Part shown: in pieces, positions 35,067 through 43,449 of the stretch
Numbering within the stretch: the first letter of the stretch is position 1
Layout of the letters: the number at the start of each line of letters is the position of its first letter
NCBI RefSeq assembly: GCF_023638055.1
Contig: NZ_JAKRVY010000002.1
Coordinates: 248,001-312,000, forward strand
Direction: 5' to 3'
Source: Natranaeroarchaeum aerophilus
Lineage (GTDB): Archaea; Halobacteriota; Halobacteria; Halobacteriales; Natronoarchaeaceae
Length of the DNA: 64,000 nt
Program-made: the position numbers and the translations under genes
Notes under the pieces: model-generated
Told to the model about the DNA's origin: nothing
What the model saw: the letters and a program-made list of their open reading frames with translations, nothing else
Database searches by the model: none

Positions 35067-35708
35067 GTGATCGCCATCGCAGGCGGGAAGGGCGGCTGTG
35101 GCAAAACGACGACGACAGTAGCGATAGCGCGAGCAATCGCGTCGGGGACAACCACTCCAGTGGTCGGCGTCGAGGCCGACTGGGATATGCCGGACCTCCG
35201 TTGGCTGGCGCAAACGGCTCCACTTCAATCGCTACCCGTCCGCTCGATCCGGGCTGAGGGGCTGAGCGATCGATCTGCTGCCCCCGGATTTACCGTGCTC
35301 GAAGCACCAGAAACGGCGACGCCACTGGGACGTCAGCAGATATTTGATCGGGTTGACCAGTTCTGCAGGAACCTCCCGGCACAGACCCTGATCGACTGTC
35401 CCGCGGGTGCTGGTAGGGACGCCGCAGTGCCCATCGAGGTTGCATCCGGAATTCTTCTGGTCTCGACCGCGGAACCGGCGAGTCTCCGCGATACGGCAAA
35501 GACCGCGGCGATGGCCGAGGAGCTCCGTTCGCCAGTCATCGGGGCTGTCCTTACCGGGACGGATACCGTCCCTGAGGGGGCTACACAACTTCTGGGTACC
35601 GACCGTATCATCCCAATTCCCGAGACCAGGCGACCGTTACGATCCCCGGAGGTCAGCCAGTGCTACGAACGTGTGGTCGGTCAACTGGAGATCAGTAACA
35701 TTGGATAA
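35067..35708 (+). CDS. MinD/ParA-like deviant Walker ATPase
   Basis: 213 residues from a leaderless GTG. It begins directly with the deviant Walker A loop GGKGGCGKTTTTVAIARAIA (signature Lys plus GKTTT), then VGVEADWDMPDL (switch I region) and LIDCPAGAGRDAAVPIE (Walker B/switch II). This is shorter than bacterial MinD (about 270) and lacks an obvious C-terminal amphipathic membrane helix. Haloarchaea have several such MinD paralogues; in Haloferax one (MinD2) influences cell shape and motility and pairs with a downstream gene. Here too the next gene, 72 bp on, encodes a RecA-like protein. Assignment to that orthologue group is an inference. Confidence 0.8.
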   Translation: MIAIAGGKGGCGKTTTTVAIARAIASGTTTPVVGVEADWDMPDLRWLAQTAPLQSLPVRSIRAEGLSDRSAAPGFTVLEAPETATPLGRQQIFDRVDQFCRNLPAQTLIDCPAGAGRDAAVPIEVASGILLVSTAEPASLRDTAKTAAMAEELRSPVIGAVLTGTDTVPEGATQLLGTDRIIPIPETRRPLRSPEVSQCYERVVGQLEISNIG

Positions 35709-35780
35709 TTGACCACTCTGGCCAGTATTCTGGTAGGAGGCAAAGAACTATGTACTAAACGAAACTATGCTACGCAGACA

Positions 35781-36407
35781 ATGACGGGGCGGCTGGATAC
35801 GGGCATCGACGTTCTCGACAGGAAGCTCAACGGAGGTATTCCTCCGGGGAGCATTATTGCCTTCAGTGCCTCCCCGGCTAGCCAGTCGGAATTATTACTG
35901 TACCAACTGACTGCCGCGCGCGGGTCGCTCTATCTCACGAGCCAGCGAAACGATCAGGCCGTCAGGGATGCTATCGAATCGACCAGTGCCCCAACCGGTA
36001 GTCCAACGGTACGAGATATCAGCGGCAACGAACCGCTCGATCAGGCGAACCGACTGATCCGGGCGCTTCCAGAAGGTGCGAATCTCATCATCGATCCCGT
36101 CGACGCGCTCGAACGGCGGGAGCCAAGCCGCTATCAGAACTTCCTCAACGACCTGCAAAACCACATGGTAAACACGGGCAGTATCGCGATTCTTCATTGC
36201 CTCTCCGGTCATTCCGTCCCCGACAACCGAGATACGACACGTCATATGGCCGACATCGTGTTCGATCTGACGACGACAGTGAGAGGGACAGATGTCGAGA
36301 ACAGGCTCTCGGTGCCGAAGTTCCGGGGCGGGCAAGCACTCACTGAGACGATCAAACTCGAAATGAAAGACGAGGTTGCGATCGACACGAGCCGGGATAT
36401 CGCCTGA
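35781..36407 (+). CDS. KaiC/RecA-like protein with degenerate P-loop
   Basis: 208 residues using the ATG at 35781 (MTGRLDTGIDVLDRKL); the 24-codon upstream extension is not protein-like. The opening TGIDVLDRKLNGGIPPGSII is the classic start of KaiC/RadA-type ATPases, but the Walker A that should follow reads FSASPASQSELLLYQL, with no GKT, so ATP binding is probably lost. NLIIDPVDALE (about 117) keeps the Walker B shape. Haloarchaeal annotation pipelines place such proteins in HTR-like/DUF7125 families. It probably forms a functional pair with the MinD-like ATPase immediately upstream. Confidence 0.75.
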   Translation: MTGRLDTGIDVLDRKLNGGIPPGSIIAFSASPASQSELLLYQLTAARGSLYLTSQRNDQAVRDAIESTSAPTGSPTVRDISGNEPLDQANRLIRALPEGANLIIDPVDALERREPSRYQNFLNDLQNHMVNTGSIAILHCLSGHSVPDNRDTTRHMADIVFDLTTTVRGTDVENRLSVPKFRGGQALTETIKLEMKDEVAIDTSRDIA

Positions 36408-36460
36408 GGTACAGCAGTCGCTCACCACTCGATCGAACCGAAAAACGACAGCGTGCGACG

Positions 36461-37396
36461 TTACTCTTCTGCGTTTTCGAGCTCTTCGACGATCTCGTCT
36501 GCGTCGACGTCGGCGTCTTCGAGCGCGTCCTCGATGTCGCCGCCGCCCATACCGCCGCCCATCATACCGCCCATACCGCCCATCATACCGGCACCCTCAC
36601 CGAGGGTCTCCTGAATGATGATGCGATCGAGGTCGAGTTTCTGGGTGACATCGCCCGCGATCTGCTGTTTCGAGAACATCCACTGCTGGTTCATCGAGAG
36701 CTGGGGCGTCGCCTCGATGTACAGCGTCTCTTTCTCGACGGTCTGGAGCTCCGTTTCCGGCTCGGCGTCCTCGTCGTCTTCCTCGTCGTCGCTCTCGACG
36801 ACGACTTCCTCCTCTTCTTCGTCCGTCTCGATCCACATCTCGAGGTCGGTGTCGACGTACATGCCGATCAGGCCTTTCGCCTGCTCGACGCGGTCCTCGA
36901 CGACGTCGAGGAGTTCGTACTCGTACTCGACATCCTGACCCGCGAGTGGGTGGTTGAAGTCGACACGGGCTCGACCGCCGATAATGGCCTCGACGTGGCC
37001 GTGCTCGCCGTCGAGGTCGACGTGAGCACCGGGGTAGCGATCGTCCTCGGGGATCTTGTCGGCGCTGACGGTACGGACCTCGTCGGGGTCGCGTTCGCCG
37101 AACGCTTCCTCTGCGGGGACGACGACTTCGCCCTCGTCGCCGACCTCGCCGCCTTTGATCGCCTCCTCGACGCTCTCGAAGATATGCCCCTCACCGAGCA
37201 CGATGACGCGCGGCTCGAAGCTCTGTTGCTGGTCGTCGACGCCTTCCTCTTCTGCGACTTCGGCGTCGGTCGTATCGACAAGCTGTCCGTTCTCGACGGT
37301 GCGCGCGGTGTAGGCGATGCGGACGAAGTCGCCGTCTGCGAGTCCGTCTGTCTCTTCCTCGGTCGATTCCGTTTCTGCCTCTTGATCGTCGCTCAT
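36461..37396 (-). CDS. SlyD-like FKBP peptidyl-prolyl isomerase with Gly/Met tail
   Basis: 311 residues. The first 175 form a SlyD-type FKBP: GDFVRIAYTARTVENGQLVDTT (about 22-43), VIVLGEGHIFESVEEAIKGG, AFGERDPDEV, and RARVDFNHPLAG, with an insert-in-flap domain between. These catalyse proline isomerisation and chaperone folding. The C-terminal 130 residues are a separate domain with a very acidic linker (DDEEDDEDAEPE), a beta/alpha part (TLYIEATPQLSMNQQWMFSK) and a Gly/Met tract of GMMGGMGGMM type (about 265-283), then an acidic end. The tract looks like the GroEL/thermosome-type C-terminal tail. Such long forms are seen in haloarchaea. Confidence 0.9.
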   Translation of the reverse strand: MSDDQEAETESTEEETDGLADGDFVRIAYTARTVENGQLVDTTDAEVAEEEGVDDQQQSFEPRVIVLGEGHIFESVEEAIKGGEVGDEGEVVVPAEEAFGERDPDEVRTVSADKIPEDDRYPGAHVDLDGEHGHVEAIIGGRARVDFNHPLAGQDVEYEYELLDVVEDRVEQAKGLIGMYVDTDLEMWIETDEEEEEVVVESDDEEDDEDAEPETELQTVEKETLYIEATPQLSMNQQWMFSKQQIAGDVTQKLDLDRIIIQETLGEGAGMMGGMGGMMGGGMGGGDIEDALEDADVDADEIVEELENAEE

Positions 37397-37518
37397 ACCC
37401 TAAACGTTTCCCGTTCGGCATTTAAACACCACGTTTCGGTCCCGTCAGCGGTGCGTCGCTCTTTATGTTCCGGATGGCAACCGACGCCCCTTTTCGGCCC
37501 GGAGTCGTTCGTCAAGTC

Positions 37519-38064
37519 ATGTACGAGGTCGAACTGAAGGTCCGTGCTGACCACGAAACAGTCCTACAGCGGCTCGACGAACTGGACGCGGATCGGGAGA
37601 ACCACATCCAGCAGGAAGACACCTACTACGATGCGCCCCACCGTGATTTCACTGAGACCGACGAGGCGCTCCGGATCCGGCGTGTCAGTCGTCCGGACGA
37701 CGACTACTCTGTCGAGCGAGTGACCTACAAGGGACCGCTGCTCGAAGCCGAATCGAAGTCACGAGAGGAGTTCGAGACCCGCGTTGAGGACGGGGATACG
37801 ATGGCCGAGATACTGCAACGGCTCGGTTTTTCGCCTGCGGCGACAGTCACCAAGGAACGAACCGAGTTCGCGTTCGACGGGTACACGATCACGCTGGATC
37901 GTGTCGAGGGCCTCGGCGAGTTCGTCGAGGTCGAAACGGAGACCGAGTCGGCAGATATCGAGACGGCGCGTGAAGGCGCGTGGACGGTTCTCGACCGACT
38001 GGATCTCGATCCCGACGAGCAGATCCGGACGTCCTACCTCGGACTATTGCTTGCCGATGAATAG
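37519..38064 (+). CDS. CYTH domain protein (class IV adenylate cyclase/ThTPase family)
   Basis: 181 residues starting MYEVELKVR, which supplies the E-x-E-x-K motif at the tunnel entrance. YDAPHRDFTETDEALRIRR (about 42-60) and VTYKGPLLEAESKSREEFE carry the Arg and Lys residues that bind triphosphates, and KERTEFAFDGYTITLDRVEGLGEFVEVE (split motifs near 115-142) completes the barrel. Members hydrolyse or cyclise triphosphate compounds; archaeal ones are of uncertain function. The frame extends 18 codons upstream to 37465 but a TATA-like CTTTATG at 37461-37467 overlaps that extension, favouring this start. Confidence 0.85.
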   Translation: MYEVELKVRADHETVLQRLDELDADRENHIQQEDTYYDAPHRDFTETDEALRIRRVSRPDDDYSVERVTYKGPLLEAESKSREEFETRVEDGDTMAEILQRLGFSPAATVTKERTEFAFDGYTITLDRVEGLGEFVEVETETESADIETAREGAWTVLDRLDLDPDEQIRTSYLGLLLADE

Positions 38065-38098
38065 GTAGAGATATAACTGCTGGACATCATACGATGCT

Positions 38099-38128
38099 CG
38101 GTGGTTTCCGCAAGTTATAGAACCACCG
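38099..38128 (+). promoter_or_regulatory. mat promoter: TATA box inside an 8 bp inverted repeat
   Basis: CGGTGGTT (38099-38106) and AACCACCG (38121-38128) are perfect inverse complements. Their 14 base spacer contains TTATAG (38115-38120), centred about 29 bp before the ATG at 38147, so it is the likely TATA box. A dimeric regulator bound to both arms would cover the core promoter. This is the clearest operator-like site in the window. Confidence 0.55.
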
Positions 38129-38146
38129 GCGTCGAACGTCCGTATA

Positions 38147-39352
38147 ATGACAGAACGGAACATCCGGGTCGAACCGATCGACCGCCATGCAGTCGAGGAT
38201 CAGGACGTCGAGATCGTGGAGCGAAAGGGGATCGGCCATCCCGATTCGATCTGTGATGGGATCGCCGAGCACGTCGCGCAGGCCCTTGCACGGGAGTATA
38301 TCGACCGGGTAGGCAAAGTCCTGCACTACAACACCGACGAGACCCAGCTGGTCGCCGGTAACGCCGCGCCCGCATTCGGCGGCGGCGAAGTTCTCGAACC
38401 CATCTATCTGCTGATCGTCGGCCGTGCGACCAAAGAGTACGAGGGGACGAAGATCCCGGCCGAACGGATCGCGCTCGAAGCCGCCCGCGAGTACCTCAAC
38501 GAGAATATTCCCCAGCTAGACGTCGGCACGGACATCATCATCGACGTCAAACTCGGCGAGGGAAGCGGCGACCTGCAAGAGGTCTTCGGCGAGGAGGGTG
38601 CGACCGTCCCGATGGCCAACGACACGAGCTTCGGCGTCGGTCACGCACCCCTCACCGAAACAGAGGAGATCGTCCTGAACGCCGAGCGGAGCCTGAACGG
38701 TCCCTACGCCGCCGACAATCCCGAGGTCGGCCCGGACGTGAAGATCATGGGCAAACGCGAGGGCGACGAGATCAACATTACAGTCGCCGCAGCGATCATC
38801 GATGAGCATATCGAGGACCTTGACGAGTACGACGACGCCGTCACGAGAATTCACGATCACGTCGTCGATCTCGCGGCCGAGTACACCGACCGTGACGTGA
38901 CGGTCGACGTCAACACGGCGGACAACTACGAGGACGGCTCGATCTACCTCACCACGACCGGCACGAGTGCCGAGCAGGGCGACGACGGCTCCGTGGGTCG
39001 CGGGAACCGCGCAAACGGGCTGATTACGCCGAACCGTTCGATGTCGATGGAAGCGACCAGCGGCAAGAACCCGGTCAACCACATCGGGAAGATCTACAAC
39101 CTGCTGTCGACGGAGATTGCAGAAAGCGTCGTCGACGACGTCGACGGCATCCGCGATCTACGCGTGCGCCTGCTCAGCCAGATCGGTCGCCCGATCGACG
39201 AGCCCCACGTCGCCGACGTTCACGTCGTCGCAGCGGACGGCGTGGAACTCGACGACGTCGAGGACGAGATCACGGAGATCGTCGACGCCAAACTCGCGGA
39301 TGTCACCGCGATCACCCAGCGCGTCATCGACGGCGAGTTGACCACCTTCTAG
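38147..39352 (+). CDS. mat: Archaeal S-adenosylmethionine synthetase
   Basis: 401 residues of the archaeal MAT family, which makes SAM from methionine and ATP. Signatures: [19 protein letters not shown] (about 25-43), [12 protein letters not shown] (about 64), [34 protein letters not shown] (about 162), [20 protein letters not shown] region (about 284-303) and [13 protein letters not shown]. Length and motif order are those of the normal archaeal enzyme, distinct from bacterial MetK. The gene has its own promoter bracketed by an inverted repeat, suggesting control by methionine or SAM status, which is an inference. Confidence 0.96.
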   Translation: MTERNIRVEPIDRHAVEDQDVEIVERKGIGHPDSICDGIAEHVAQALAREYIDRVGKVLHYNTDETQLVAGNAAPAFGGGEVLEPIYLLIVGRATKEYEGTKIPAERIALEAAREYLNENIPQLDVGTDIIIDVKLGEGSGDLQEVFGEEGATVPMANDTSFGVGHAPLTETEEIVLNAERSLNGPYAADNPEVGPDVKIMGKREGDEINITVAAAIIDEHIEDLDEYDDAVTRIHDHVVDLAAEYTDRDVTVDVNTADNYEDGSIYLTTTGTSAEQGDDGSVGRGNRANGLITPNRSMSMEATSGKNPVNHIGKIYNLLSTEIAESVVDDVDGIRDLRVRLLSQIGRPIDEPHVADVHVVAADGVELDDVEDEITEIVDAKLADVTAITQRVIDGELTTF

Positions 39353-39391
39353 CCGAAATTCCCAATACCCCCCGACTCCCAGACCCCGATA

Positions 39392-39910
39392 GTGACCCGC
39401 GTCTGTCTCGTTGGCTCCCCGGACGTCGTCCTCAAGTACGAACTGCTCTCGCGTGAGACGTCCCGGGAGGCCCTCTCGACGTACGACCTCTCCGAACCGT
39501 TCGAAAATACCGTCGCGCTCGACACCGTCAGCGTCGGCGCTGCGATCTCGCTGCTGAACGACCTCAACTGGTATCTCGTCCGCTTTGTCGATACCGTCCT
39601 CGTCAGGGAACCGTCGATCAGCGAGGACGAATGGCTCTCCCGCGACCTCGCCGAGGCCGTTCGGTCGAATCGAATCGCCCCCGAGGAGACGGGTACGTAT
39701 CTGAAGCTCTACGGCGTCGAAACAGCGGACGGCACAGAGGCTGACGAGACGGCAAGCGACGGCGGCGGCGCGGTCCAGACCGAGCGGAAGCCACAGCTTG
39801 TCGAACCGCTCTACGTCCGGCGGAGCGACGGCGACCACCCCGAGTACGACCTGCGCGATGTCGAGGAGACAGTCGTCGTCCGCGTTTCGGAGTCGGAGTT
39901 CGAGCTGTGA
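39392..39910 (+). CDS. DUF5804 family haloarchaeal protein
   Basis: 172 residues from a GTG (TRVCLVGSPDVVLKYELLSR at the N-terminus). The middle (WYLVRFVDTVLVREPSISED, about 70-89) and the acidic, low-complexity stretch near 110-130 followed by QLVEPLYVRRSDGDHPEYDL fit the Halobacteria-specific DUF5804. No catalytic motif is visible. It sits 39 bp after mat and 28 bp before the alpha/beta hydrolase on the same strand, so the three could be one transcript. Function unknown. Confidence 0.72.
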   Translation: MTRVCLVGSPDVVLKYELLSRETSREALSTYDLSEPFENTVALDTVSVGAAISLLNDLNWYLVRFVDTVLVREPSISEDEWLSRDLAEAVRSNRIAPEETGTYLKLYGVETADGTEADETASDGGGAVQTERKPQLVEPLYVRRSDGDHPEYDLRDVEETVVVRVSESEFEL

Positions 39911-39938
39911 CGACCCGGGCCGAGCGAAGGGAGTCAGG

Positions 39939-40814
39939 ATGATCGCGAGCGAGCGCGTCCCCGCGGCGAACGCCCGATACGCCACCGTCGACGAGCAGCG
40001 CATCCATTATCTCGAAGCCGGGGTTGGCAACGCCCCCGAGGAGCCGCCGATCGTCCTGCTCCACGGGAGCGGGATCGACGACGCCGCACTTTCCTGGAAA
40101 CACACCATTGAATTCCTCGCAAACGACTGTGGACGACGCGTCTACGCACCCGACTGGCCGGGCTACGGCGAGAGCGACGACCCGAAAGAGACGACGACCG
40201 AGTACTACGTCAGCGTGCTCTCGGGCTTTCTGGACGCGCTAGACCTCGACAGAGCGGTACTAGTGGGGATCTCGATGGGCGGGAGCGCCGCGCTGGGCTA
40301 CGCGCTCGACGCCCCGGAACGAGTCTCACGGCTCGTGCTCGTCGACAGCTATGGACTCCGTGATGCAGTCCCCGGCGGAACCGGTTCGTACCTGCTGGCA
40401 AACACGCCCTTCGCGAATCTGTTCGGGCGGCAGTTCGCTGCGGCCACTGAAGCGGGGACCCGGCTCGCGATCGGCGAGTTCGTCAACGACCCCGCAGCGC
40501 TCGACGATGGGTTCGTCCGAGAGGTAAACGAGCGACTCCGACAGCCGGGTGCAGGAAGTGCCTTCTTCTCGTTCATGCGCGAGGAGTTCCGACCCGACGG
40601 CGTCCGGACGGACTACTCGGATCGGCTCTCCGAACTCCGGATTCCAACGCTGCTCGTACACGGTGCGGAGGACCCGCTCGTCCCGGTCGAGTGGTCGGAG
40701 ACGGCCGCCACGTCGATCCCCGACGCAACGCTCGAAGTGATCGAGCGATGCGGACACTGGCCACCTCGCGAGCGTCCAGACGCGTTCCACGACGTGCTGG
40801 TCGAGTTCCTCTAA
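39939..40814 (+). CDS. Alpha/beta hydrolase
   Basis: 291 residues from the ATG at 39939 with a GGAGTC-like site just upstream; the longer frame to 39798 overlaps the DUF5804 gene and is rejected. The oxyanion-hole motif is VLLHGSGIDD (about 35), the nucleophile elbow is GISMGGSAALGY (about 109, Ser nucleophile), the acid lies in LLVHGAEDPLVPVE (about 232) and the His in RCGHWPPRERP (about 271). The triad is complete. It is a soluble esterase or C-C hydrolase of unknown substrate. Confidence 0.88.
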   Translation: MIASERVPAANARYATVDEQRIHYLEAGVGNAPEEPPIVLLHGSGIDDAALSWKHTIEFLANDCGRRVYAPDWPGYGESDDPKETTTEYYVSVLSGFLDALDLDRAVLVGISMGGSAALGYALDAPERVSRLVLVDSYGLRDAVPGGTGSYLLANTPFANLFGRQFAAATEAGTRLAIGEFVNDPAALDDGFVREVNERLRQPGAGSAFFSFMREEFRPDGVRTDYSDRLSELRIPTLLVHGAEDPLVPVEWSETAATSIPDATLEVIERCGHWPPRERPDAFHDVLVEFL

Positions 40815-40885
40815 CCCGTAGCCTTCCGATGCCCAGCCCGGCGAGGGGTTCATCCGTCCGCCGCCGCTATCGCCGACGAGAACAG

Positions 40886-42079
40886 ATGACAGACAACACT
40901 CCCGGTTGGCATGGTCCAGTCGATCGGCGGACGCTGCTTCGGGCATGCGGAGTCGGGGCCGTAGTCGGTCTCGCGGGCTGTTACGGCCCTGCCGAATCCC
41001 CGGCAATCGAGGGAGCAACCGCCGAAACCATCGTCGACGGTCTCGTCCATCCCTGGGGAATGGAGTTCCTGCCCGGAAACCGTGCTGTCGTCACGGAGCG
41101 CGACGGCGCGCTGCTGCTTGTCGACCTCGACGCCGAATCGGCCGAGCCGATCGACGGCGCTCCGGAGGTCTCGACGGCGGGACAGGGCGGGCTGCTCGAT
41201 GTCGCCCTTCATCCGGACTATCCGGAATCGGACTGGCTCTATCTAACCTATGCAGGGAGCGACGAGAACGGCGACACAGCGACGATGGTCGGTCGTGGCC
41301 GCCTCGATCCCGACGCGGAAGCACTTGCCGAGTTCGAGCGCCTCCACGCCGCCGAGCCGTTTCTCGACAGGAGCAATCACTACGGCTCGCGGGTCGTGTT
41401 CGGTGAGGACGGGGCAGTCTACGTCACCACCGGCGACCGGCAGTTCAAGGACTTCGGCCCGGAGCACGTGTCACAGGATACGACGAACGAACTCGGGGCG
41501 ACGCTCCGGCTCGATCCGGATGGCTCGATTCCGGACGACAACCCATTCGTCGACGACCCCAACGTTCGGGATGCGATCTTCAGCTATGGTCATCGGAACG
41601 CACAGGGAATGACAGTTCACCCCGAAACAGGCGAAATCTGGCAGAGTGAGCACGGCGAGGAGGACGGTGACGAGCTAAATATCGTCGAGGCTGGCGGGAA
41701 CTACGGCTGGCCGGTCGCGAGCTACGGCTGCGAGTACAACACCGACGAACCGGTGGGGGACCGACCCGACGAGCGCGAGGACGTAGTCGAGCCGGTATAC
41801 TACTGGGAGTGTGGCTCCGGCGGCTTCCCGCCTGCAGGAATGACGTTTTACGATGGCGAAGCGTTCCCGGACTGGCAGGGTAACCTGTTCGTCGGCAATC
41901 TCGCCGGACAGTATCTCGGTCGCTTTGCGGTTGACGGCCGCGATGTGCGGGAACTCGACCCGCTGCTGGCAGATCACGGCTGGCGAATCCGGGACGTCGA
42001 CGTCCATCCCGGGACCGGCCACCTCTACGTGCTCGTCGACGACGGTGACGCGCCGCTCGTCCGTCTCGTGCCCGATTAA
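40886..42079 (+). CDS. Secreted PQQ-dependent aldose/sorbosone dehydrogenase-like lipoprotein
   Basis: 397 residues from the ATG at 40886. A Tat lipoprotein signal DRRTLLRACGVGAVVGLAGC (about 13-32) predicts export folded and lipid anchoring. The beta-propeller matches soluble glucose dehydrogenase: LVHPWGMEFLPGN (about 53), GQGGLLDVALHPDYP (about 100), FLDRSNHYGSRVVFGEDG (about 155), YGHRNAQGMTVHPETGEIW (about 233; the His-Arg-Asn typical of the PQQ site) and SEHGEEDGDELN. It should oxidise aldose sugars outside the cell if PQQ is available; no pqq genes are seen here. The stop overlaps the converging cysK stop (TTAA). Confidence 0.88.
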   Translation: MTDNTPGWHGPVDRRTLLRACGVGAVVGLAGCYGPAESPAIEGATAETIVDGLVHPWGMEFLPGNRAVVTERDGALLLVDLDAESAEPIDGAPEVSTAGQGGLLDVALHPDYPESDWLYLTYAGSDENGDTATMVGRGRLDPDAEALAEFERLHAAEPFLDRSNHYGSRVVFGEDGAVYVTTGDRQFKDFGPEHVSQDTTNELGATLRLDPDGSIPDDNPFVDDPNVRDAIFSYGHRNAQGMTVHPETGEIWQSEHGEEDGDELNIVEAGGNYGWPVASYGCEYNTDEPVGDRPDEREDVVEPVYYWECGSGGFPPAGMTFYDGEAFPDWQGNLFVGNLAGQYLGRFAVDGRDVRELDPLLADHGWRIRDVDVHPGTGHLYVLVDDGDAPLVRLVPD

Positions 42080-42978
42080 TCGAACATCCCAGTCGACATA
42101 TACCGCTCGCCGCTGTCCCAGTAGACGGTAACGACCAGCGGATCCTCGACACCCTCCTCGACCAGTCGCTCGGCGACCCGTTTCGCCACGAGGTTCGTCC
42201 CACCGCTGGACTGGCCGACGAAGATCCCCTCCTCGCGTGCGAGGCGGCGACATTCGGCTTCGGCCCCCTCGATCGAGACTGTCTCCACGTCGTCGAGCAG
42301 GTCAGTGTCGAGGTTCTCGCTGATAAAGCCCGGACCCATTCCCTGGAAGTCGTCGTGGCCCGACTCGCCTGTGGAAAGTACGGCGTTTTCCTCGGGTTCG
42401 ACGGCGACAATCTTCAGGTTGGGGAACGCTTCGCGGAGCCGTCGTCCCGTCCCGCTGATCGTCCCGCCGGTGCCGACGCCCGCGACGAAGGCGTCGATCT
42501 CCCGGTCGCCGACCTGTTCGAGGATCTCCACGCCCGTCGTTTCGTAGTGCGAGTTGGGATTGGCCGGGTTCTCGAACTGTCCCAGCTGGGTGGCTCCGGC
42601 CGCTTCGAGTTCGTCGGCCCGCTCGCGTGCCGCGGAGATGTCACCGTCGACGAGTTCGATGTCAGCGCCGTACGCGCGCATGATCTGTCGACGCTCCTTC
42701 GATTTGCCGTCCGGCATCACGAGCGTCAAGTCGTAGCCCCTCGCCGCGGCGACCAGTGCGAGACCGATCCCCGTGTTCCCACTGGTCGGCTCGACGAGGG
42801 CGTCTCCCGGTTCGATCGCACCGGCGTCCTCGGCAGCACGAACCATCGCCAGTGCGGGCCTGTCCTTTGCTGACCCGCCGGGGTTGAACGACTCGATCTT
42901 CGCCGCAAGCGTCGCGCCCTCCGGCGCGTCGACCGCCACGAGCGGCGACCCGATCGTCTCGAGGATGCTCGTCTTCAT
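42076..42978 (-). CDS. cysK: Cysteine synthase (O-acetylserine sulfhydrylase)
   Basis: 300 residues, fold type II PLP enzyme. PLP-lysine motif ESFNPGGSAKDRPA (about 29-42, Lys in SAKDR), substrate loop PTSGNTGIGLA (about 63-73), phosphate-binding GVGTGGTISGTGR (about 166-178) and the late GQSSGGTN (about 253). It should make cysteine from O-acetylserine and sulfide; O-phosphoserine or cystathionine-related use cannot be excluded. It converges on the sugar dehydrogenase with stop codons overlapping by four bases, and is divergent from the thioredoxin-like gene. Confidence 0.93.
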   Translation of the reverse strand: MKTSILETIGSPLVAVDAPEGATLAAKIESFNPGGSAKDRPALAMVRAAEDAGAIEPGDALVEPTSGNTGIGLALVAAARGYDLTLVMPDGKSKERRQIMRAYGADIELVDGDISAARERADELEAAGATQLGQFENPANPNSHYETTGVEILEQVGDREIDAFVAGVGTGGTISGTGRRLREAFPNLKIVAVEPEENAVLSTGESGHDDFQGMGPGFISENLDTDLLDDVETVSIEGAEAECRRLAREEGIFVGQSSGGTNLVAKRVAERLVEEGVEDPLVVTVYWDSGERYMSTGMFD

Positions 42979-43074
42979 TTATCGACCCGTTGACGGGCAA
43001 GGCCTAAAGAGTACGCGGATCGGCCGCTCCGCCGGAGCGCGGTCGTTATATCGGTCCGGTGCGAATGGCGGTGT

Positions 43075-43449
43075 ATGAGTCTCGAAACCATGGAGCCCAC
43101 GCCGACGTGGGACGCCGAGGCACACGCCGAGACGGTCGACGTACTCGAACAGCTCGACGATCTGACGTTCAAGATCTGGGGCGCGGACTGGTGCAAGGAC
43201 TGCCGGGCCGAACTCCCTGACTTCGCGGCCGCGCTCGACGCTGCAGGCGTGGATGAGGATCGGATCGAGCAGTACGAGGTCGACCGGGACAAGGACGGAC
43301 CGCTCACCGAGGAGTACGAGGTCGAACTGATCGCGACGATCGTCGTCGAACGCGACGGCGAGGAGGTCACACGGTTCGAAGAAGAAGAGGCAGTGCCCGC
43401 GGCGATCTATCTCGCCGACCAGCTACGCGAGTCCGAACTGGCTCACTGA
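43075..43449 (+). CDS. Thioredoxin family protein
   Basis: 124 residues. Active site GADWCKDC (C40 and C43) replaces the classical WCGPC and is followed by AELPDFAAALDAAG. EYEVELIATIVVERDGEEV supplies the beta strand that normally carries cis-Pro, though no proline is seen in the usual place (ELIATIV), which is unusual. It probably reduces disulfides in the cytoplasm, consistent with divergence from cysK. A TATA-like TTATAT at 43046-43051 is centred about 27 bp before the start, with a GCTCC-N3-GGAGC inverted repeat (43026-43038) just upstream. It overlaps the converging membrane protein gene by 7 bp. Confidence 0.83.
   Translation: MSLETMEPTPTWDAEAHAETVDVLEQLDDLTFKIWGADWCKDCRAELPDFAAALDAAGVDEDRIEQYEVDRDKDGPLTEEYEVELIATIVVERDGEEVTRFEEEEAVPAAIYLADQLRESELAH

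Noticed and set aside
27700-36400. Intact provirus or plasmid insertion around the PhiH1-like repressor
   Set aside because: No integrase, capsid, terminase, replication or flanking attachment repeats were found; several genes here are conserved chromosomal types.
38065-38146. SAM riboswitch upstream of mat
   Set aside because: The interval is 82 bp, mostly promoter; no kink-turn or known SAM aptamer core, and transcription likely starts only a few bases before the ATG.
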